Shown piece after piece: positions 1-12,193 of a stretch of 64,000 nt of DNA (position 1 is the stretch's first letter; each line of letters starts with the position of its first letter). This DNA comes from Pseudobdellovibrionaceae bacterium (GTDB lineage Bacteria; Bdellovibrionota; Bdellovibrionia; Bdellovibrionales; Bdellovibrionaceae). The notes below the pieces were generated by a model that made no database searches, had not been told where the DNA came from, and worked only from the letters and a program-made list of their open reading frames with translations. A program made the position numbers and the translations under genes. The DNA is taken from assembly GCA_019637915.1 (NCBI GenBank), contig JAHBUV010000001.1, forward strand, positions 2,016,565-2,080,564. Reading direction: 5' to 3'.

Positions 1-1
1 C

Positions 2-688
2 GGTTATGCGCCCGTTCAAATCGCCGAAAATCTCGATCTGGCGCTGTGGAGCGGCCGGGACAGCCTGCGCGAGTACGCCCATCACCTTTTGAAGGTGGAG
101 GCCCTGGTGAAGCTGCTGTTCGAAAATTCCGTGAGCCGCAGCCTGATCGACATCGCGCCGGCCCTGCCGGAGCTGGCGATCCTGGGCAAGGCCACGAGCG
201 GACCGCGCCGTCACGGACCGCCCGCGCCCCATCAGGTCTTGATCATCGACGCCTTCGCCACCGGGCATTTCCTGGCGTTGTTGCAAGCCCCCCGCGGCAT
301 GGCCGAGGCCGTGCGTTTCGGCCCGATGGGCGAACAGAGCCGCGCCATCGAAGCCGTGCTGACCGACCCGAAAGTGACCCGCGTGCACGTGGTGAGCCTG
401 CCAGAAGAAATGCCGGTCAAAGAGAGCGAGGAGCTGACGGAAGCGCTGACCACGCGTTTCGGTTTGCGTCCCGACATCATCCTGAACAAAACCATCGACC
501 TGGCCGGCGTTTCCGACCGCGCCCTGAATACGCCCCATCCTTTCGCCGTCCACATGAAGGACGTCAAAGACCGGCAGAACGAGATGCGCGATCGCCTGCT
601 GAAAACCGGTTGCCCTTTGCGGGAAGCGCCCTTGATTTTGAGCGATGACCCGTGGGCGCTGACCGGCAAGATCGCGGAGGTCTTGTGA
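2..688 (+). CDS. ArsA-family ATPase-like protein, 5'-truncated by window edge
   Basis: The reading frame is open to the left edge, so only the last ~228 residues are visible. The visible part has the ArsA/Get3-style switch segment 'IIDAFATGHFLALL' (compare D-x-A-P-T-G-H in the family), followed by an alternating helix/strand C-terminal half. The P-loop must lie upstream of the window. Its stop overlaps the GTG start of the next gene, a second ArsA-like ATPase, so the two are translationally coupled and probably act as a heterodimer, in line with the pseudo-dimeric architecture of ArsA. The substrate cannot be inferred; nothing arsenic-related is nearby. Confidence 0.75.
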   Translation, partial: GYAPVQIAENLDLALWSGRDSLREYAHHLLKVEALVKLLFENSVSRSLIDIAPALPELAILGKATSGPRRHGPPAPHQVLIIDAFATGHFLALLQAPRGMAEAVRFGPMGEQSRAIEAVLTDPKVTRVHVVSLPEEMPVKESEELTEALTTRFGLRPDIILNKTIDLAGVSDRALNTPHPFAVHMKDVKDRQNEMRDRLLKTGCPLREAPLILSDDPWALTGKIAEVL

Positions 689-1743
689 CGGCGACGACGA
701 CGACTCAAGTGATGGTGTTCGTCGGTTCGGGCGGCGTGGGGAAAACCACCCTCGCGGCGGCGGCCGGATTGCTCGCGGCCCGGGCCGGGAAAAAAGTCCT
801 CGTGCTGACCATCGATCCTTCGCGGCGGCTGGCGAGCACCCTGGGCATCGAAGGCTCGACGGAAGCGACGAAGGTTCCGGGCTTCGAAGGGCCCGGGGAG
901 TTGTGGGCCTCGATCGTCGATCATCGACGCACCTTCGATGAGTTCGTGATGAAAGCCGCCAAGCACGCGCCCGGCGCGGAGAAGATCCTGAAGAACGGTC
1001 TTTACCGCCAGCTCACGACGACGCTGGCGGGTTCGCAGGATTTCAGCGCGCTGGAAAAACTCTACTCCTGCTACAAGGACGGCGGTTACGACGTGCTGAT
1101 CCTGGACACGCCCCCGGCCCAGCACGCGCGCGAGTTCCTGGAGGCGCCGGCCAAGATCGCCGCGCTTTTCCAGGAGGGCATCGCGCGCTGGTTCCGTGAC
1201 CCGCAGAGCGGCGGCGCGGGTTTCCTGCAAAAGATCGTCAGCACCGGCACGCGCCAGGTTCTGAAGGTGCTGGAGACGCTGACGGGTTCGGACTTCATCC
1301 GCGAGCTCGGGGATTTTTTCCGCACCATCGAGGGCTGGCAGGGGCGGTTGCAGGAACGCACCACCGCCGTGCATCGTTTGCTCGTGTCCGATGAAACGAG
1401 ATTTTATCTGGTCACGGGCTTCGACCGGGCCAAATGGCTCGAGGCCGAAAGCTTCGCCCGGGACATCCGCCAGGCGGGCTACCACCTGGGACGGGTCATC
1501 GTGAACCGCGCCTGGCCGCAATGGCTGGCGGAAAAGACCGAGGCGCCGCTGGACCCCGAACTGGAGCCCTTGCACCAGCGCTTCGTCGAGTACGACCGCA
1601 AACGGGCCGAAGCCCTGGATCGTTTCACCGCCGATTGGCGCGGGGAGCAGAAAGTCTTAAGACTCCCCGAATTGTCGGAACGGGTTTATGATCTGCAAGG
1701 ATTGGCAAAAGTCGCGGAAGCTTTGTCTCGGGGAGGGTGGTGA
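685..1743 (+). CDS. ArsA-family ATPase
   Basis: The 352-residue protein starts with a deviant Walker A 'GSGGVGKTT' at about residue 12, then 'DPSRRLASTLGI' (switch I-like) and 'LDTPPAQHAREFL' (switch II-like), which is the SIMIBI-class ArsA/Get3 pattern. GTG at 685 is preferred over upstream in-frame starts: GCGGAGG sits 4 nt upstream, and GTGA overlaps the previous stop. Paired single-domain ArsA-like ATPases are known in Bdellovibrio-type genomes, where their function is not established. A membrane-insertion, MinD-like or complex-sorting role is possible but is inference. Confidence 0.85.
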   Translation: MTATTTTQVMVFVGSGGVGKTTLAAAAGLLAARAGKKVLVLTIDPSRRLASTLGIEGSTEATKVPGFEGPGELWASIVDHRRTFDEFVMKAAKHAPGAEKILKNGLYRQLTTTLAGSQDFSALEKLYSCYKDGGYDVLILDTPPAQHAREFLEAPAKIAALFQEGIARWFRDPQSGGAGFLQKIVSTGTRQVLKVLETLTGSDFIRELGDFFRTIEGWQGRLQERTTAVHRLLVSDETRFYLVTGFDRAKWLEAESFARDIRQAGYHLGRVIVNRAWPQWLAEKTEAPLDPELEPLHQRFVEYDRKRAEALDRFTADWRGEQKVLRLPELSERVYDLQGLAKVAEALSRGGW

Positions 1744-2762
1744 TGGTCTGTCGTGCGATCGTCGGTTTGATGGCCGGCCTTCTGTTCGCGTCCTGCGCCC
1801 AATTGGCGACGAAACCCGCGGCCCCGAAAAAAGTCTCCCCCACCGCCCAGGAGGACCGTTTCGGCAAAGCCCGCGAGCTGGAGGACAAGGCCCGCTGGGG
1901 GGAGGCCGAGAGCGAGTACCGCTCGATTCGCGACGTCACTCTCGAGCGCGAACCGGAGCTGGCGGCCCTTTCGGAATGGCGTCTGTCCTTCGTCGCGGAA
2001 GCGCAAGGCGACGACACCAAAGCCATGGCGCACCTGCTGGGGGCGGAACGGAAGTCCTCCCTGCTGACCGAGCAAATCGTGCGCGTGGAGCTGCCGGCGC
2101 GAAAAGCCCTTTTCCTGCACCGTTTGGGCCGCTCGGACGAGGCGCGCGCCGAGGTGTTGAAGGCCGAGCAGGGATTGCAGGTTTTGATGTCGGGGCCGCG
2201 TCCCGCGCCGGGCACGGCCTGGCTCGCCAAACTCTATTTCGAGATGGGTCAGTCGCTGTCGACCCCGGCGAACGAGGGGAATTTCATCCCGGATCTGCGG
2301 GCCCTGTCCCTTTCACAACGTTATTTGTTGAGATCGATCTCCTATTCCGACCCGCAATGGTCGGCGAAGGCGTTCGGGAACCTGCAGGGCAGCTACGCGG
2401 CCTTCTGGAACCTGATCCAGCAAGTGCCGCCGCCGCCGGGAATCGACCCCATGGCGGCCGACCGCCAGAAACGCGAGCTGCAGATCCCCTTGCTGGCGGA
2501 ATTTCTGAAAGTCGTCGAAGAGGGCGCGGCCTTGGCGCCCGTCAACCCGGAAAAAAACAACCGCTGGCAGAATGAGTTCGCGGCCTTGGCGGCGGATCTC
2601 CAGGAAAAAAGCCGCGGCATTCTTTACGCGGACTCCGAGAGCACCGTGCTCACGGAGGAATCGCGCCGTCTGAACGGCGTGCGCCGCGCGGGACAAATCA
2701 AACCCGCCCCGCCGACGCCCGCCGCGCCCAAAGCGCCGACCACATCGGATCCGAATCTTTAA
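1743..2762 (+). CDS. putative outer-membrane lipoprotein with helical repeats
   Basis: A 339-residue protein with a lipoprotein signal: hydrophobic stretch, then lipobox 'LFASC', with the lipidated Cys near residue 19. The mature part is helical with TPR-like character (segments such as 'ARELEDKARWGEAESEYRSI') and a Pro/Ala-rich tail. ATG at 1743 shares its A with the TGA of the ArsA-like gene and has GGGAGG upstream; the GTGs at 1737/1740 are less likely. The coupling suggests it works with the paired ATPases at the cell envelope. The family is not recognised. Confidence 0.75.
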   Translation: MVCRAIVGLMAGLLFASCAQLATKPAAPKKVSPTAQEDRFGKARELEDKARWGEAESEYRSIRDVTLEREPELAALSEWRLSFVAEAQGDDTKAMAHLLGAERKSSLLTEQIVRVELPARKALFLHRLGRSDEARAEVLKAEQGLQVLMSGPRPAPGTAWLAKLYFEMGQSLSTPANEGNFIPDLRALSLSQRYLLRSISYSDPQWSAKAFGNLQGSYAAFWNLIQQVPPPPGIDPMAADRQKRELQIPLLAEFLKVVEEGAALAPVNPEKNNRWQNEFAALAADLQEKSRGILYADSESTVLTEESRRLNGVRRAGQIKPAPPTPAAPKAPTTSDPNL

Positions 2763-2771
2763 AGAGGACAT

Positions 2772-4043
2772 ATGGCCCAGAAGCAGGTTCACCAGGGAAT
2801 TCTGAAAAACATGGACGCGGTTTGCGCGTGGTACAAAAAGGTTTCCGCCGAAGTGGCGGTGCCGGTGTACTCGAGTTACGACATCCGCGACGCCGGTTAC
2901 AAGATCGCCAACGTCGACGCCAACATCTATCCGGCGGGTTTCAACAACATTTGCCCCGCCGATCGCGAGACCTCCGTCGGTCTGATGGGAAAATACATCA
3001 AGGGCCATTACGGAGCCGGGGTGAAGCGCATTCTCCTGGTGACGGAAGAGCACACGCAAAACCCCTTCTACTGGGAAAACGTCGGCGCCATCAAGGACCT
3101 GATCGAGGGCGCGGGCTACGAGCTGAAAATCGGTTTCCCGCGCCTGTTGCCCGAGCCGATGTCCCTGACGAGCGCCACCGGTCGCGGCTTCCAGGTGGAA
3201 TCCGCCATGCCGGAGTCGGCGATGTTCCGCGATTTCCGCCCGGACCTGGTGATCTCGAACAACGACTTCTCGAATTCCCATGAGGAGTGGGGGCGTTCGC
3301 TGCCGGTGCCGGTGAACCCGCCGCGGGAACTTGGCTGGTACCAGCGCAAGAAAAGCCGTTACTTCCGCCACTACAACGACCTGGTGAACGAGTTCTCCAA
3401 GGTCGCGGAGCTCGATCCTTTCCTGTTGCGGGTGGAGACCGAGGAGTTCCAGGGATTCGAGATCGAGAGCGAGGAGAGCCGCCGCGCCCTGGCCGCGCGG
3501 GTGGACACGTTCCTGGAGGCCCTGCGCGACGGTTACCGGAAACGCGGCCTGACGCAGGAGCCCTTCGTTTTCGTGAAAAACAACGCCGGCACCTACGGGC
3601 TCGCCGTCGTGCGCGTGAGTTCGGGCCGCGACGTCCTCGAGTGGAACTACAAATCCCGCAAAAAGATGAAGGCCGCGAAAGGCGGGCGGGACGTCGAGGA
3701 AGTCATCATCCAGGAGGGCATCCCGTCCGTGGTGAAGTCCGACAACGCCTCCGCCGAGCCCGTGATCTACATGATCGGCTGCGAATTGGCGGGCGGTTTT
3801 TTGCGCACCCACGCCGAAAAGGACGACACCGAGAGCCTGAACTCGCCGGGCGCGGTTTACCGACGCCTTTGCGTGTCCGATCTGCTGGTGGATCCTCAAG
3901 GCTGCCCGAAGGAAAACGTTTACGGTTGGTCGGCGAAGCTGGGCCTTTTGGCCATCGGCCGCGAAGCCCACGAAATGGGAGTGGTTTTCAAGGACTACAA
4001 ACAGCTCGAGGAAGGTTGCGGGTCAAAAGTCGGGGCCGGGTGA
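2772..4043 (+). CDS. gshA: glutamate-cysteine ligase, T. ferrooxidans type
   Basis: The 423-residue protein resembles the TIGR02049-type glutamate-cysteine ligase (Acidithiobacillus/Bdellovibrio type), which is unrelated to E. coli GshA in sequence; it would catalyse the ATP-dependent first step of glutathione synthesis. The recognisable segments are 'YKIANVDANIYPAGFNNI' near residue 45 and an ATP-grasp-like C-terminal half ('FVFVKNNAGTYGLAVV', 'VIIQEGIPS'). AGAGGAC lies just upstream of ATG 2772. A glutathione synthetase (gshB) is not in the window. Family assignment is from memory of the motif pattern. Confidence 0.75.
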   Translation: MAQKQVHQGILKNMDAVCAWYKKVSAEVAVPVYSSYDIRDAGYKIANVDANIYPAGFNNICPADRETSVGLMGKYIKGHYGAGVKRILLVTEEHTQNPFYWENVGAIKDLIEGAGYELKIGFPRLLPEPMSLTSATGRGFQVESAMPESAMFRDFRPDLVISNNDFSNSHEEWGRSLPVPVNPPRELGWYQRKKSRYFRHYNDLVNEFSKVAELDPFLLRVETEEFQGFEIESEESRRALAARVDTFLEALRDGYRKRGLTQEPFVFVKNNAGTYGLAVVRVSSGRDVLEWNYKSRKKMKAAKGGRDVEEVIIQEGIPSVVKSDNASAEPVIYMIGCELAGGFLRTHAEKDDTESLNSPGAVYRRLCVSDLLVDPQGCPKENVYGWSAKLGLLAIGREAHEMGVVFKDYKQLEEGCGSKVGAG

Positions 4044-4095
4044 TTTCCGGGTTTGGATCGTTTAGACTGAACCTATGTTCGCCAAGGAGGGCGTG

Positions 4096-4725
4096 TTGAA
4101 GACGACATTTCTGCGACTTTTTGTCCTGTGCTTTTTCGCCATCGGCGGTTTTTCCCTGGTTTTCTTCAGCACGGATCGTTTCCAGATCGCCCGGGATCCG
4201 GCGGCCATCCGCCAGGTTTATGATTTCTCCCATCTCCGCGGTTCCGCCCTCGACGTGGCGATGAAAGAGCGCCTGATCGCCGGGATCGAAGTGGACCGTC
4301 AAACCGACCGCGTCGGCCTGGGCATGGGTCACTTCGCTTTCGTGAACGCTTCCGGCGAAAAAACCCTGGGTTGCCGCGAGTTCGGCAAAGTCGCGATGCG
4401 CTTCGAGGCCGAAGGCATGGTGGTGAACGGCGAACGCCCCGCCATGGAAGTGGAAGGCGCGTGTGAATTCTCCGACGACCTGGCCCGCGTCAGCCCCTTG
4501 TACATCCCGGTGGCGCGCATCCTCGGCGAGAAGCCGGCGGACGGCGAGTTCCAGTTCCGCGACGGCAAGGAAATCACCGTGCGCTTCGCGAATCTGTCCG
4601 ACGAGTGGCCGCGCAAATGGGTGCTGGTCAGCGTGCGCATGATGGGTTCCCGCGCCCATTTCAACATCGACCGCAACGACCTGAACAAAGTCCTCGGGCA
4701 TCCCTTCCTGGTGAATCTCGAATAA
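4096..4725 (+). CDS. exported/membrane-anchored protein of unknown function
   Basis: TTG at 4096 is chosen because AAGGAGG ends 5 nt upstream; the ATG at 4075 in the same frame lacks a ribosome site. With this start the protein (209 aa) begins with a clean signal peptide or anchor, 'MKTTFLRLFVLCFFAIGG', then a beta-rich periplasmic domain containing one Cys in 'LGCREFG' and a second in 'EGACEFS', which could form a disulfide. No family was recognised. It is followed by the 4731-4751 hairpin. Confidence 0.6.
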   Translation: MKTTFLRLFVLCFFAIGGFSLVFFSTDRFQIARDPAAIRQVYDFSHLRGSALDVAMKERLIAGIEVDRQTDRVGLGMGHFAFVNASGEKTLGCREFGKVAMRFEAEGMVVNGERPAMEVEGACEFSDDLARVSPLYIPVARILGEKPADGEFQFRDGKEITVRFANLSDEWPRKWVLVSVRMMGSRAHFNIDRNDLNKVLGHPFLVNLE

Positions 4726-4751
4726 AAAAACCCGCGTGGTCCGCACGCGGG
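4724..4751 (-). terminator. intrinsic terminator of pepA
   Basis: CCCGCGTG (4731-4738) pairs perfectly with CACGCGGG (4744-4751) around a 5-nt loop. Read on the minus strand the stem is followed by a run of seven U, as expected for termination of pepA. On the plus strand there is no U tract, so it is probably one-directional. Confidence 0.85.
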
Positions 4752-4779
4752 CTCTCAAGAAAGAAAATCCCGTTTTCCC

Positions 4780-6288
4780 TTACGCGAAGGACTTCGCCAG
4801 CTCCACGAAGGTGCGCAGGATGGCGCCGCTGGCGCCTTTTTTCGGGCAGTAGTTCAGGCGGTTGCCGACGCCCCAACCGGTGCCGGCGATGTCGAAGTGG
4901 GCCCAGGGGATGCCTTCGCCCACGAACTGCTCGAGGAAGGCCGCGGCCGTGGCGGAACCGGCGCCTTTGCTGGACGAGATGTTCGACAGGTCGGCGAAGG
5001 TGCCGCGGACGTCTTTCGTGTGGAAATCGGTGAGCGGCATGCGCCACACCCATTCGCCGGACTCGTCGGCGGCGCCGTTGATGCGTTTGCTCAGGGCGTC
5101 GTTGCGGGTGAAGAAGCCGGTGTGGGTGTTGCCGAGGGCGACGACCATGGCGCCGGTGAGGGTGGCGGCGTCGAAGATGGCCTGCGGCTTCAGCTCGCTC
5201 GCGTAGGACAAAGCGTCCGACAGGATCAGGCGGCCTTCGGCGTCGGTGTTGTTCACTTCGAAGGTTTTGCCGTTGCGGGCGGCCATGATGTCACCCGGTT
5301 TGTTGGCCGAGGGACCCGGCATGTTTTCCGTCGAGGGCACCAGGCCCACGGCGTTCACTTTCAGCTTCAATCGCGCGATGGCGAGCATGGCGCCGATGAC
5401 GTTGGCGCCGCCGCACATGTCGTACTTCATCTCTTCCATGCCGGCGGAGGGCTTGATGCTGATCCCGCCGGAATCGAAGGTGAGCCCTTTGCCGACGAAA
5501 ACCACCGGGGCTTTCGAAGCCGGAGCGCCTTTGTATTCCATGATGATGAAGCGCGGCTCCTGGTCGGAACCGAGGGAGACGCCCAAAAGCCCGCCCATTT
5601 TCTCTTTCTTGATGCGGGCTTTGTCCCACACGGTGACCTTGAGGCCCGTGCCCTTGGCGGCTTCCTGGGCTTTCTGCGCCAGGATCGTCGGGGTCATCAG
5701 GTTGCCGGGCATGTCGCCGAGGTAGCGCGAGAAGTTCACGCAGCCGGCGAGCATCAGGCCTTCGTTGAAAGCTTTTTTCACGCTGGCTTCGGCGGCGGCC
5801 GTGCTGACCACGTGGATGGTCAGTTCGGTTTTGTCGTCTTTCTGGTCTTTCTTGCGCGATTTCAACTCGTCGAACACGTAAGAGGCGAGAGTCGCCCCTT
5901 CGGCGAAAGCCTTCGCGAAGGCCGGGGCATGGCGCTTGTTCGCGGCCAGGCCGTCGAAGTGCACGGCGGCTTCCTTGATGCCGGCGCTTTTCAGGGCTTC
6001 GAAGACCTGGGCGGCGGCTTGACGGACGTGCTCGTGGTCGAGCTCGCTGTCTTTGCCCAGGCCCACGACCAGAATGTGACGGAAGCCCAGGTGGTTTTTG
6101 TCGCGGAACAAGACGGATTCAAGATGCTTGCCAGTGACGGCTTTTTCAGCCACAGCTTGAGAAAGATCCTTGGCCACTCCCGGAAGGGAGATTTTCACGG
6201 ATTGATCCTTGCCGACGATTCTGGAGAACACGACCAAAGCCTGGCAGGTGAGGGATTCGAGATCTTTTTTCATGAGATTGAGAAGCAT
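4780..6288 (-). CDS. pepA: leucyl aminopeptidase (M17)
   Basis: The 502-residue product has the M17 catalytic domain in its C-terminal half: 'VGKGLTFDSGGISIKPS' (metal-binding Lys/Asp), 'MKYDMCGGA', and the signature 'NTDAEGRL' carrying the metal-binding Asp/Glu and the catalytic Arg. The N-terminal ~170 residues form the usual regulatory domain. ATG at 6288 has GGAG upstream and gives family-typical length; an open frame continues upstream to 6429 but without such a site. It is a cytosolic aminopeptidase that completes degradation of peptides released by Clp and Lon proteases, which are encoded next to it. Divergent from clpP. Confidence 0.95.
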   Translation of the reverse strand: MLLNLMKKDLESLTCQALVVFSRIVGKDQSVKISLPGVAKDLSQAVAEKAVTGKHLESVLFRDKNHLGFRHILVVGLGKDSELDHEHVRQAAAQVFEALKSAGIKEAAVHFDGLAANKRHAPAFAKAFAEGATLASYVFDELKSRKKDQKDDKTELTIHVVSTAAAEASVKKAFNEGLMLAGCVNFSRYLGDMPGNLMTPTILAQKAQEAAKGTGLKVTVWDKARIKKEKMGGLLGVSLGSDQEPRFIIMEYKGAPASKAPVVFVGKGLTFDSGGISIKPSAGMEEMKYDMCGGANVIGAMLAIARLKLKVNAVGLVPSTENMPGPSANKPGDIMAARNGKTFEVNNTDAEGRLILSDALSYASELKPQAIFDAATLTGAMVVALGNTHTGFFTRNDALSKRINGAADESGEWVWRMPLTDFHTKDVRGTFADLSNISSSKGAGSATAAAFLEQFVGEGIPWAHFDIAGTGWGVGNRLNYCPKKGASGAILRTFVELAKSFA

Positions 6289-6453
6289 GGGCACTCCGTT
6301 GTAACATTGCGCGTTAAGATGCGAAAATAGCGAGTGAACCGTCTCTATCACAGGTCTCAATTCGATCAAGTGTTTTTCATTGAAGTCCGGCCTGGTGAAA
6401 TCCGATAGTGGAATCAGTAGAACTATCACCTGCTATTTGTTGAAGGAGACATC

Positions 6454-7062
6454 GTGCCACTCATTCCGTACGTGATCGAACAAACCTCCAAGGGCGAACG
6501 CTCCTATGACATCTACTCGCGATTGCTGAAGGACCGCATCATCATCCTCGGCACGCAGGTCACGGACGAGGTGGCCAACACCCTGATCGCGCAATTTCTT
6601 TTCCTCGAGGCTGACAACCCGGAAAAAGACATCAACTTGTATATCAACTCCCCGGGTGGCAGCGTCTCGGCGGGGCTGGCGATTTATGACATCATGCAGT
6701 TCGTGAAATGCGACGTCGTGACTTACTGCATGGGGATGGCCGCCAGCATGGGCTCCCTGCTGTTGACGGCGGGGACCAAGGGCAAGCGCTACAGCCTGCC
6801 CAACACGCGCATCATGATCCACCAGCCGCATTTGGGCGGGGGCGGGATCGGAGGCCAGGTGACGGACATCGAGATCCACGCGCAAGAGCTGGTGCGCACC
6901 AAGCAAAAGCTCACGCAGATTTACGAACAGCACACGTCGCAGTCCTATGATAGCCTGCACACGTTGATGGAGCGCGACCGCTTCTTCAGCCCGGAGGAGG
7001 CGAAACAGTTCGGGCTGATCGACCATGTCCTCGTGTCCCGCAAAGCCTCGCTGAAAGCCTGA
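6454..7062 (+). CDS. clpP: ATP-dependent Clp protease proteolytic subunit
   Basis: ClpP serine peptidase, 202 aa, with oxyanion segment '[11 protein letters not shown]', nucleophile motif 'GMAASMGS', catalytic His in 'IMIHQPH' and the Asp in 'VTDIEIHA'. The start is GTG with AAGGAG 8 nt upstream. It forms the tetradecameric peptidase chamber used by ClpX, whose gene follows after 20 nt. Trigger factor, which often precedes clpP, is absent; a divergent pepA occupies that place. Confidence 0.97.
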   Translation: MPLIPYVIEQTSKGERSYDIYSRLLKDRIIILGTQVTDEVANTLIAQFLFLEADNPEKDINLYINSPGGSVSAGLAIYDIMQFVKCDVVTYCMGMAASMGSLLLTAGTKGKRYSLPNTRIMIHQPHLGGGGIGGQVTDIEIHAQELVRTKQKLTQIYEQHTSQSYDSLHTLMERDRFFSPEEAKQFGLIDHVLVSRKASLKA

Positions 7063-7082
7063 GTTCGGAAAGGAACTGGAAG

Positions 7083-8408
7083 ATGACGACGACAAACAGC
7101 GGAACACTTCGTTGCAGTTTCTGCGGCAAGGGCCAAAAAGAGGTCAAAAAACTCATTGCCGGCCCGGGCGTTTACATCTGCGACGAGTGCATTGATCTCT
7201 GCAATGACATCATCGACGAGGAAAAGGACCGCGAGACCCAGGTGAAGGGGACCTTCAAGGTGCCCCGCCCCCTGGACATCAAGGCCCACCTCGACGACTA
7301 CGTGATCGGCCAGCTGCGCGCCAAGAAGGCCTTGGCCGTGGCCGTGCACAATCACTACAAGCGCATCAACAACCCCATCGCGAAAAAATCCGGCGAGGTC
7401 GAGCTGCAGAAATCCAACATCCTGCTGATCGGTCCGACGGGCTCGGGGAAAACCCTGCTCGCCCAGACCATCGCCAAGATCCTCAACGTGCCTTTCGCCA
7501 TGGCGGACGCCACGACGCTGACCGAAGCCGGTTACGTCGGCGAGGACGTCGAGAACGTCGTGCTGAACCTCCTGCAGGCCGCCGACTGGGACATCGAGAA
7601 GGCCCAGAAAGGCGTGATCTACATCGACGAGATCGACAAGATCTCGCGCAAGTCGGAGAACCCGTCCATCACCCGCGACGTGAGCGGCGAGGGCGTGCAA
7701 CAGGCTTTGTTGAAAATCCTCGAAGGGACCGTGGCGAACCTGCCCCCGAAGGGCGGCCGCAAGCACCCGCAGCAGGAATTCATCCAGGTCGACACGTCGA
7801 ATATCCTGTTCATCGTCGGCGGCGCTTTCGTGGGCCTGGACAAAGCCATCGAAAACCGCACCACCAACCGTTCGATGGGCCTGGGCGCCGACATCCGCAC
7901 GGCGGCTGAAAAAGCCAGCGAGGCGGACAACATCCTCCACAAGGTCGAGCCGGACGATCTGGTCCGCTTCGGTCTGATCCCGGAGTTCATCGGCCGTCTG
8001 CCGGTGATGGCGGTGCTGGATCCCCTGGACGAAGCCGCCCTCATCGACATCCTCGTTCGCCCGAAGAACGCCGTGACGAAGCAGTACCAAAAACTCTTCG
8101 CCATGGAGAACGTGGAGTTGAAGTTCACGGACAAGGCCTTGAAAGCCATCGCCCAGACGGCTTTGAAGCGCAAAACCGGCGCTCGCGGCCTGCGTTCCGT
8201 GATCGAAGTGGCGATGCTCGACGTGATGTTCGAGATCCCCGGCCAGGAAAACGTCAAAGAGTGCATCGTGGACGACAAGGTCATCCTCGAGGGCGCTCAG
8301 CCGAAGCTGGTCCTGCGCAATGAGGCCGAGATGGCCGCCGTGAGAGCCGCCGCCGCGGCCGCCGCGGCTCCGGCTGAAGCCAAAAAAGCTTCGGGCGACA
8401 GCGCTTAG
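7083..8408 (+). CDS. clpX: ATP-dependent Clp protease ATP-binding subunit
   Basis: ClpX unfoldase, 441 aa: N-terminal C4 zinc domain ('CSFCGKG' ... 'CDECIDLC'), Walker A 'GPTGSGKT', Walker B 'VIYIDEIDK', sensor-type '[11 protein letters not shown]' and a C-terminal small domain ending in an Ala-rich tail that is longer than usual. Co-transcribed with clpP. ClpXP would degrade proteins tagged by the tmRNA located at 43 kb in this same window (tag ends in LAA). Confidence 0.97.
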   Translation: MTTTNSGTLRCSFCGKGQKEVKKLIAGPGVYICDECIDLCNDIIDEEKDRETQVKGTFKVPRPLDIKAHLDDYVIGQLRAKKALAVAVHNHYKRINNPIAKKSGEVELQKSNILLIGPTGSGKTLLAQTIAKILNVPFAMADATTLTEAGYVGEDVENVVLNLLQAADWDIEKAQKGVIYIDEIDKISRKSENPSITRDVSGEGVQQALLKILEGTVANLPPKGGRKHPQQEFIQVDTSNILFIVGGAFVGLDKAIENRTTNRSMGLGADIRTAAEKASEADNILHKVEPDDLVRFGLIPEFIGRLPVMAVLDPLDEAALIDILVRPKNAVTKQYQKLFAMENVELKFTDKALKAIAQTALKRKTGARGLRSVIEVAMLDVMFEIPGQENVKECIVDDKVILEGAQPKLVLRNEAEMAAVRAAAAAAAAPAEAKKASGDSA

Positions 8409-8414
8409 AGCGAA

Positions 8415-9404
8415 TCAGATCGAAGATTTTTTCTCAAGGGCTTGATTGAGCTTCGCTCGGTCAAGCTCTTGCCATTTCAGCTCCCCGCAGGATTTTTTCG
8501 CGTAACCGAACCACAGGTCGCGGCCCGGTGGGGCGATTCGCGAAGAGAGTTCGCTTAAGTTCTGGATCTTCTTCAAGATGAATTGCGACACGAGCCGCCG
8601 CTGCTCTTCGGAGGCCGCTTCCGGCTTCAGGACGGGCACGCGGCCGGCGATGCGGGCGCGGATCAGGGGCTCTTCCCTGCGGGCTTTTTCCAGGGCCTCG
8701 ATCTCGGCCGTGACGTTGCGGATGCTTTCGTAGTCCATGCGGATCTCGATGGGCACGGCGTCCTCTTCCCTTTCCCTGGTGGCGGTGCGGGTGTTCATGG
8801 GCTTCGGCATCATGGCGCCGAGCAATCCGCCGAGGACGGAGGTGAAGGAGGGGCCTTCGGCGCATTTCGCCTCGTGGGCCTCGCGGTGCTGGCGCAGGAT
8901 TTCCTTGTGGAGATCCAATTTCTTTTTCAGGCGGTCGATCTCGCCCTGCAGTTCCTGGGGTTTTTCAAGAAGGGCGCTCTTCACGGTCATCCGGGAGCCC
9001 AGGAGGCGGGCCGTCGTTTTGTCATAAGGCATATCCAGGAAAACTTCATCGCCGTTGGGCAGGACGAGGCGCCGTCGCTGGGGGACGAGGCGTTCTTGTT
9101 CCCGCTGACCCGCCGGTTTTTCCACGGAAATCGTTTCATTTTCAATTTGGTCGACCTGCAGGGAGGCCACCCGCAGACCGTCCGGCCCCGAGACCACCGC
9201 GCGGAAATCGTCCAGGGGAAAGACCACGGCGGCGATGTCCTCGGTCTTCCGGTCGAGCACGGCATAGGGGGGCAGGGCCTCGGCGCGCAGTCCGGCGCGG
9301 CGTTCGATGTGCTCAAGCGCCGTCAGGCAATCGAAGAATTTCGCATCTTCTGTTTTCGCGAAGGCCGGGGCGGTTAAAAAAGAGAGAAAGATTTCCAGGA
9401 CCAT
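8415..9404 (-). CDS. exported protein of unknown function
   Basis: A 329-residue protein with a short signal peptide ('MVLEIFLSFLTAPAFA'). The middle contains a charged predicted coiled coil (around 'EIDRLKKKLDLHKEILRQHREAHEAKC'-type sequence, residues ~145-180) and a helical C-terminal part. Tail-to-tail with clpX with only 6 nt between stops, so no shared terminator is visible. Family not recognised. Confidence 0.65.
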   Translation of the reverse strand: MVLEIFLSFLTAPAFAKTEDAKFFDCLTALEHIERRAGLRAEALPPYAVLDRKTEDIAAVVFPLDDFRAVVSGPDGLRVASLQVDQIENETISVEKPAGQREQERLVPQRRRLVLPNGDEVFLDMPYDKTTARLLGSRMTVKSALLEKPQELQGEIDRLKKKLDLHKEILRQHREAHEAKCAEGPSFTSVLGGLLGAMMPKPMNTRTATREREEDAVPIEIRMDYESIRNVTAEIEALEKARREEPLIRARIAGRVPVLKPEAASEEQRRLVSQFILKKIQNLSELSSRIAPPGRDLWFGYAKKSCGELKWQELDRAKLNQALEKKSSI

Positions 9405-9535
9405 GGGGTGATTTTCTCACCGATTTTTGGTTTTCAACAATGGGTATTGGTCCGAGCAGGACTTCGGGCAGCGCCCGGGGTGTCATGGCGGGTCCGGGCG
9501 TGAAAAATGTCTTCCACTGCCTCTGTGCGTCGCTT

Positions 9536-9541
9536 TATAAT
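9536..9541 (+). promoter_or_regulatory. possible -10 element for lon
   Basis: An exact TATAAT lies in the 253-bp gap before lon, about 117 nt upstream of the start. No convincing TTGACA is correctly spaced; a CTTCCAC-like stretch is nearby but 19 bp away, so an alternative (heat-shock-type) -35 is possible. Nothing else is seen in this gap. Confidence 0.35.
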
Positions 9542-9657
9542 GGAGTTAAGTTACAAGACGGGAAAAATGATTTTGCCCGTTGGCCTCGCGATCCGTGTCT
9601 TGTTCTCAACGCGGGGTTTCGTCGACCGAGTCGTTGCAGCAGCTTAAGGAGGGGCCG

Positions 9658-12123
<2,466 letters not shown>

Positions 12124-12165
12124 TCGCGAAACAGGCGAAAAGTCATTTGCACAATAATTAAGCAG

Positions 12166-12193
12166 AAAGGGGGGTTTTTTGACCCCCCTTTTT
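12166..12193 (+). terminator. intrinsic terminator after lon
   Basis: AAAGGGGGG (12166-12174) pairs with CCCCCCTTT (12183-12191) and is followed by more T residues. The spacer TTTTTTGA gives an 8-nt loop. Nearly symmetrical, so it may also work on the other strand. Confidence 0.8.

Noticed and set aside
232-1575. 447-codon frame on the minus strand
   Set aside because: Antisense to the two ArsA-like genes; no start context and Arg/His/Gln-rich shadow composition.
4897-6330. 477-codon plus-strand frame opposite pepA
   Set aside because: Shadow of pepA; no ribosome site and composition atypical.
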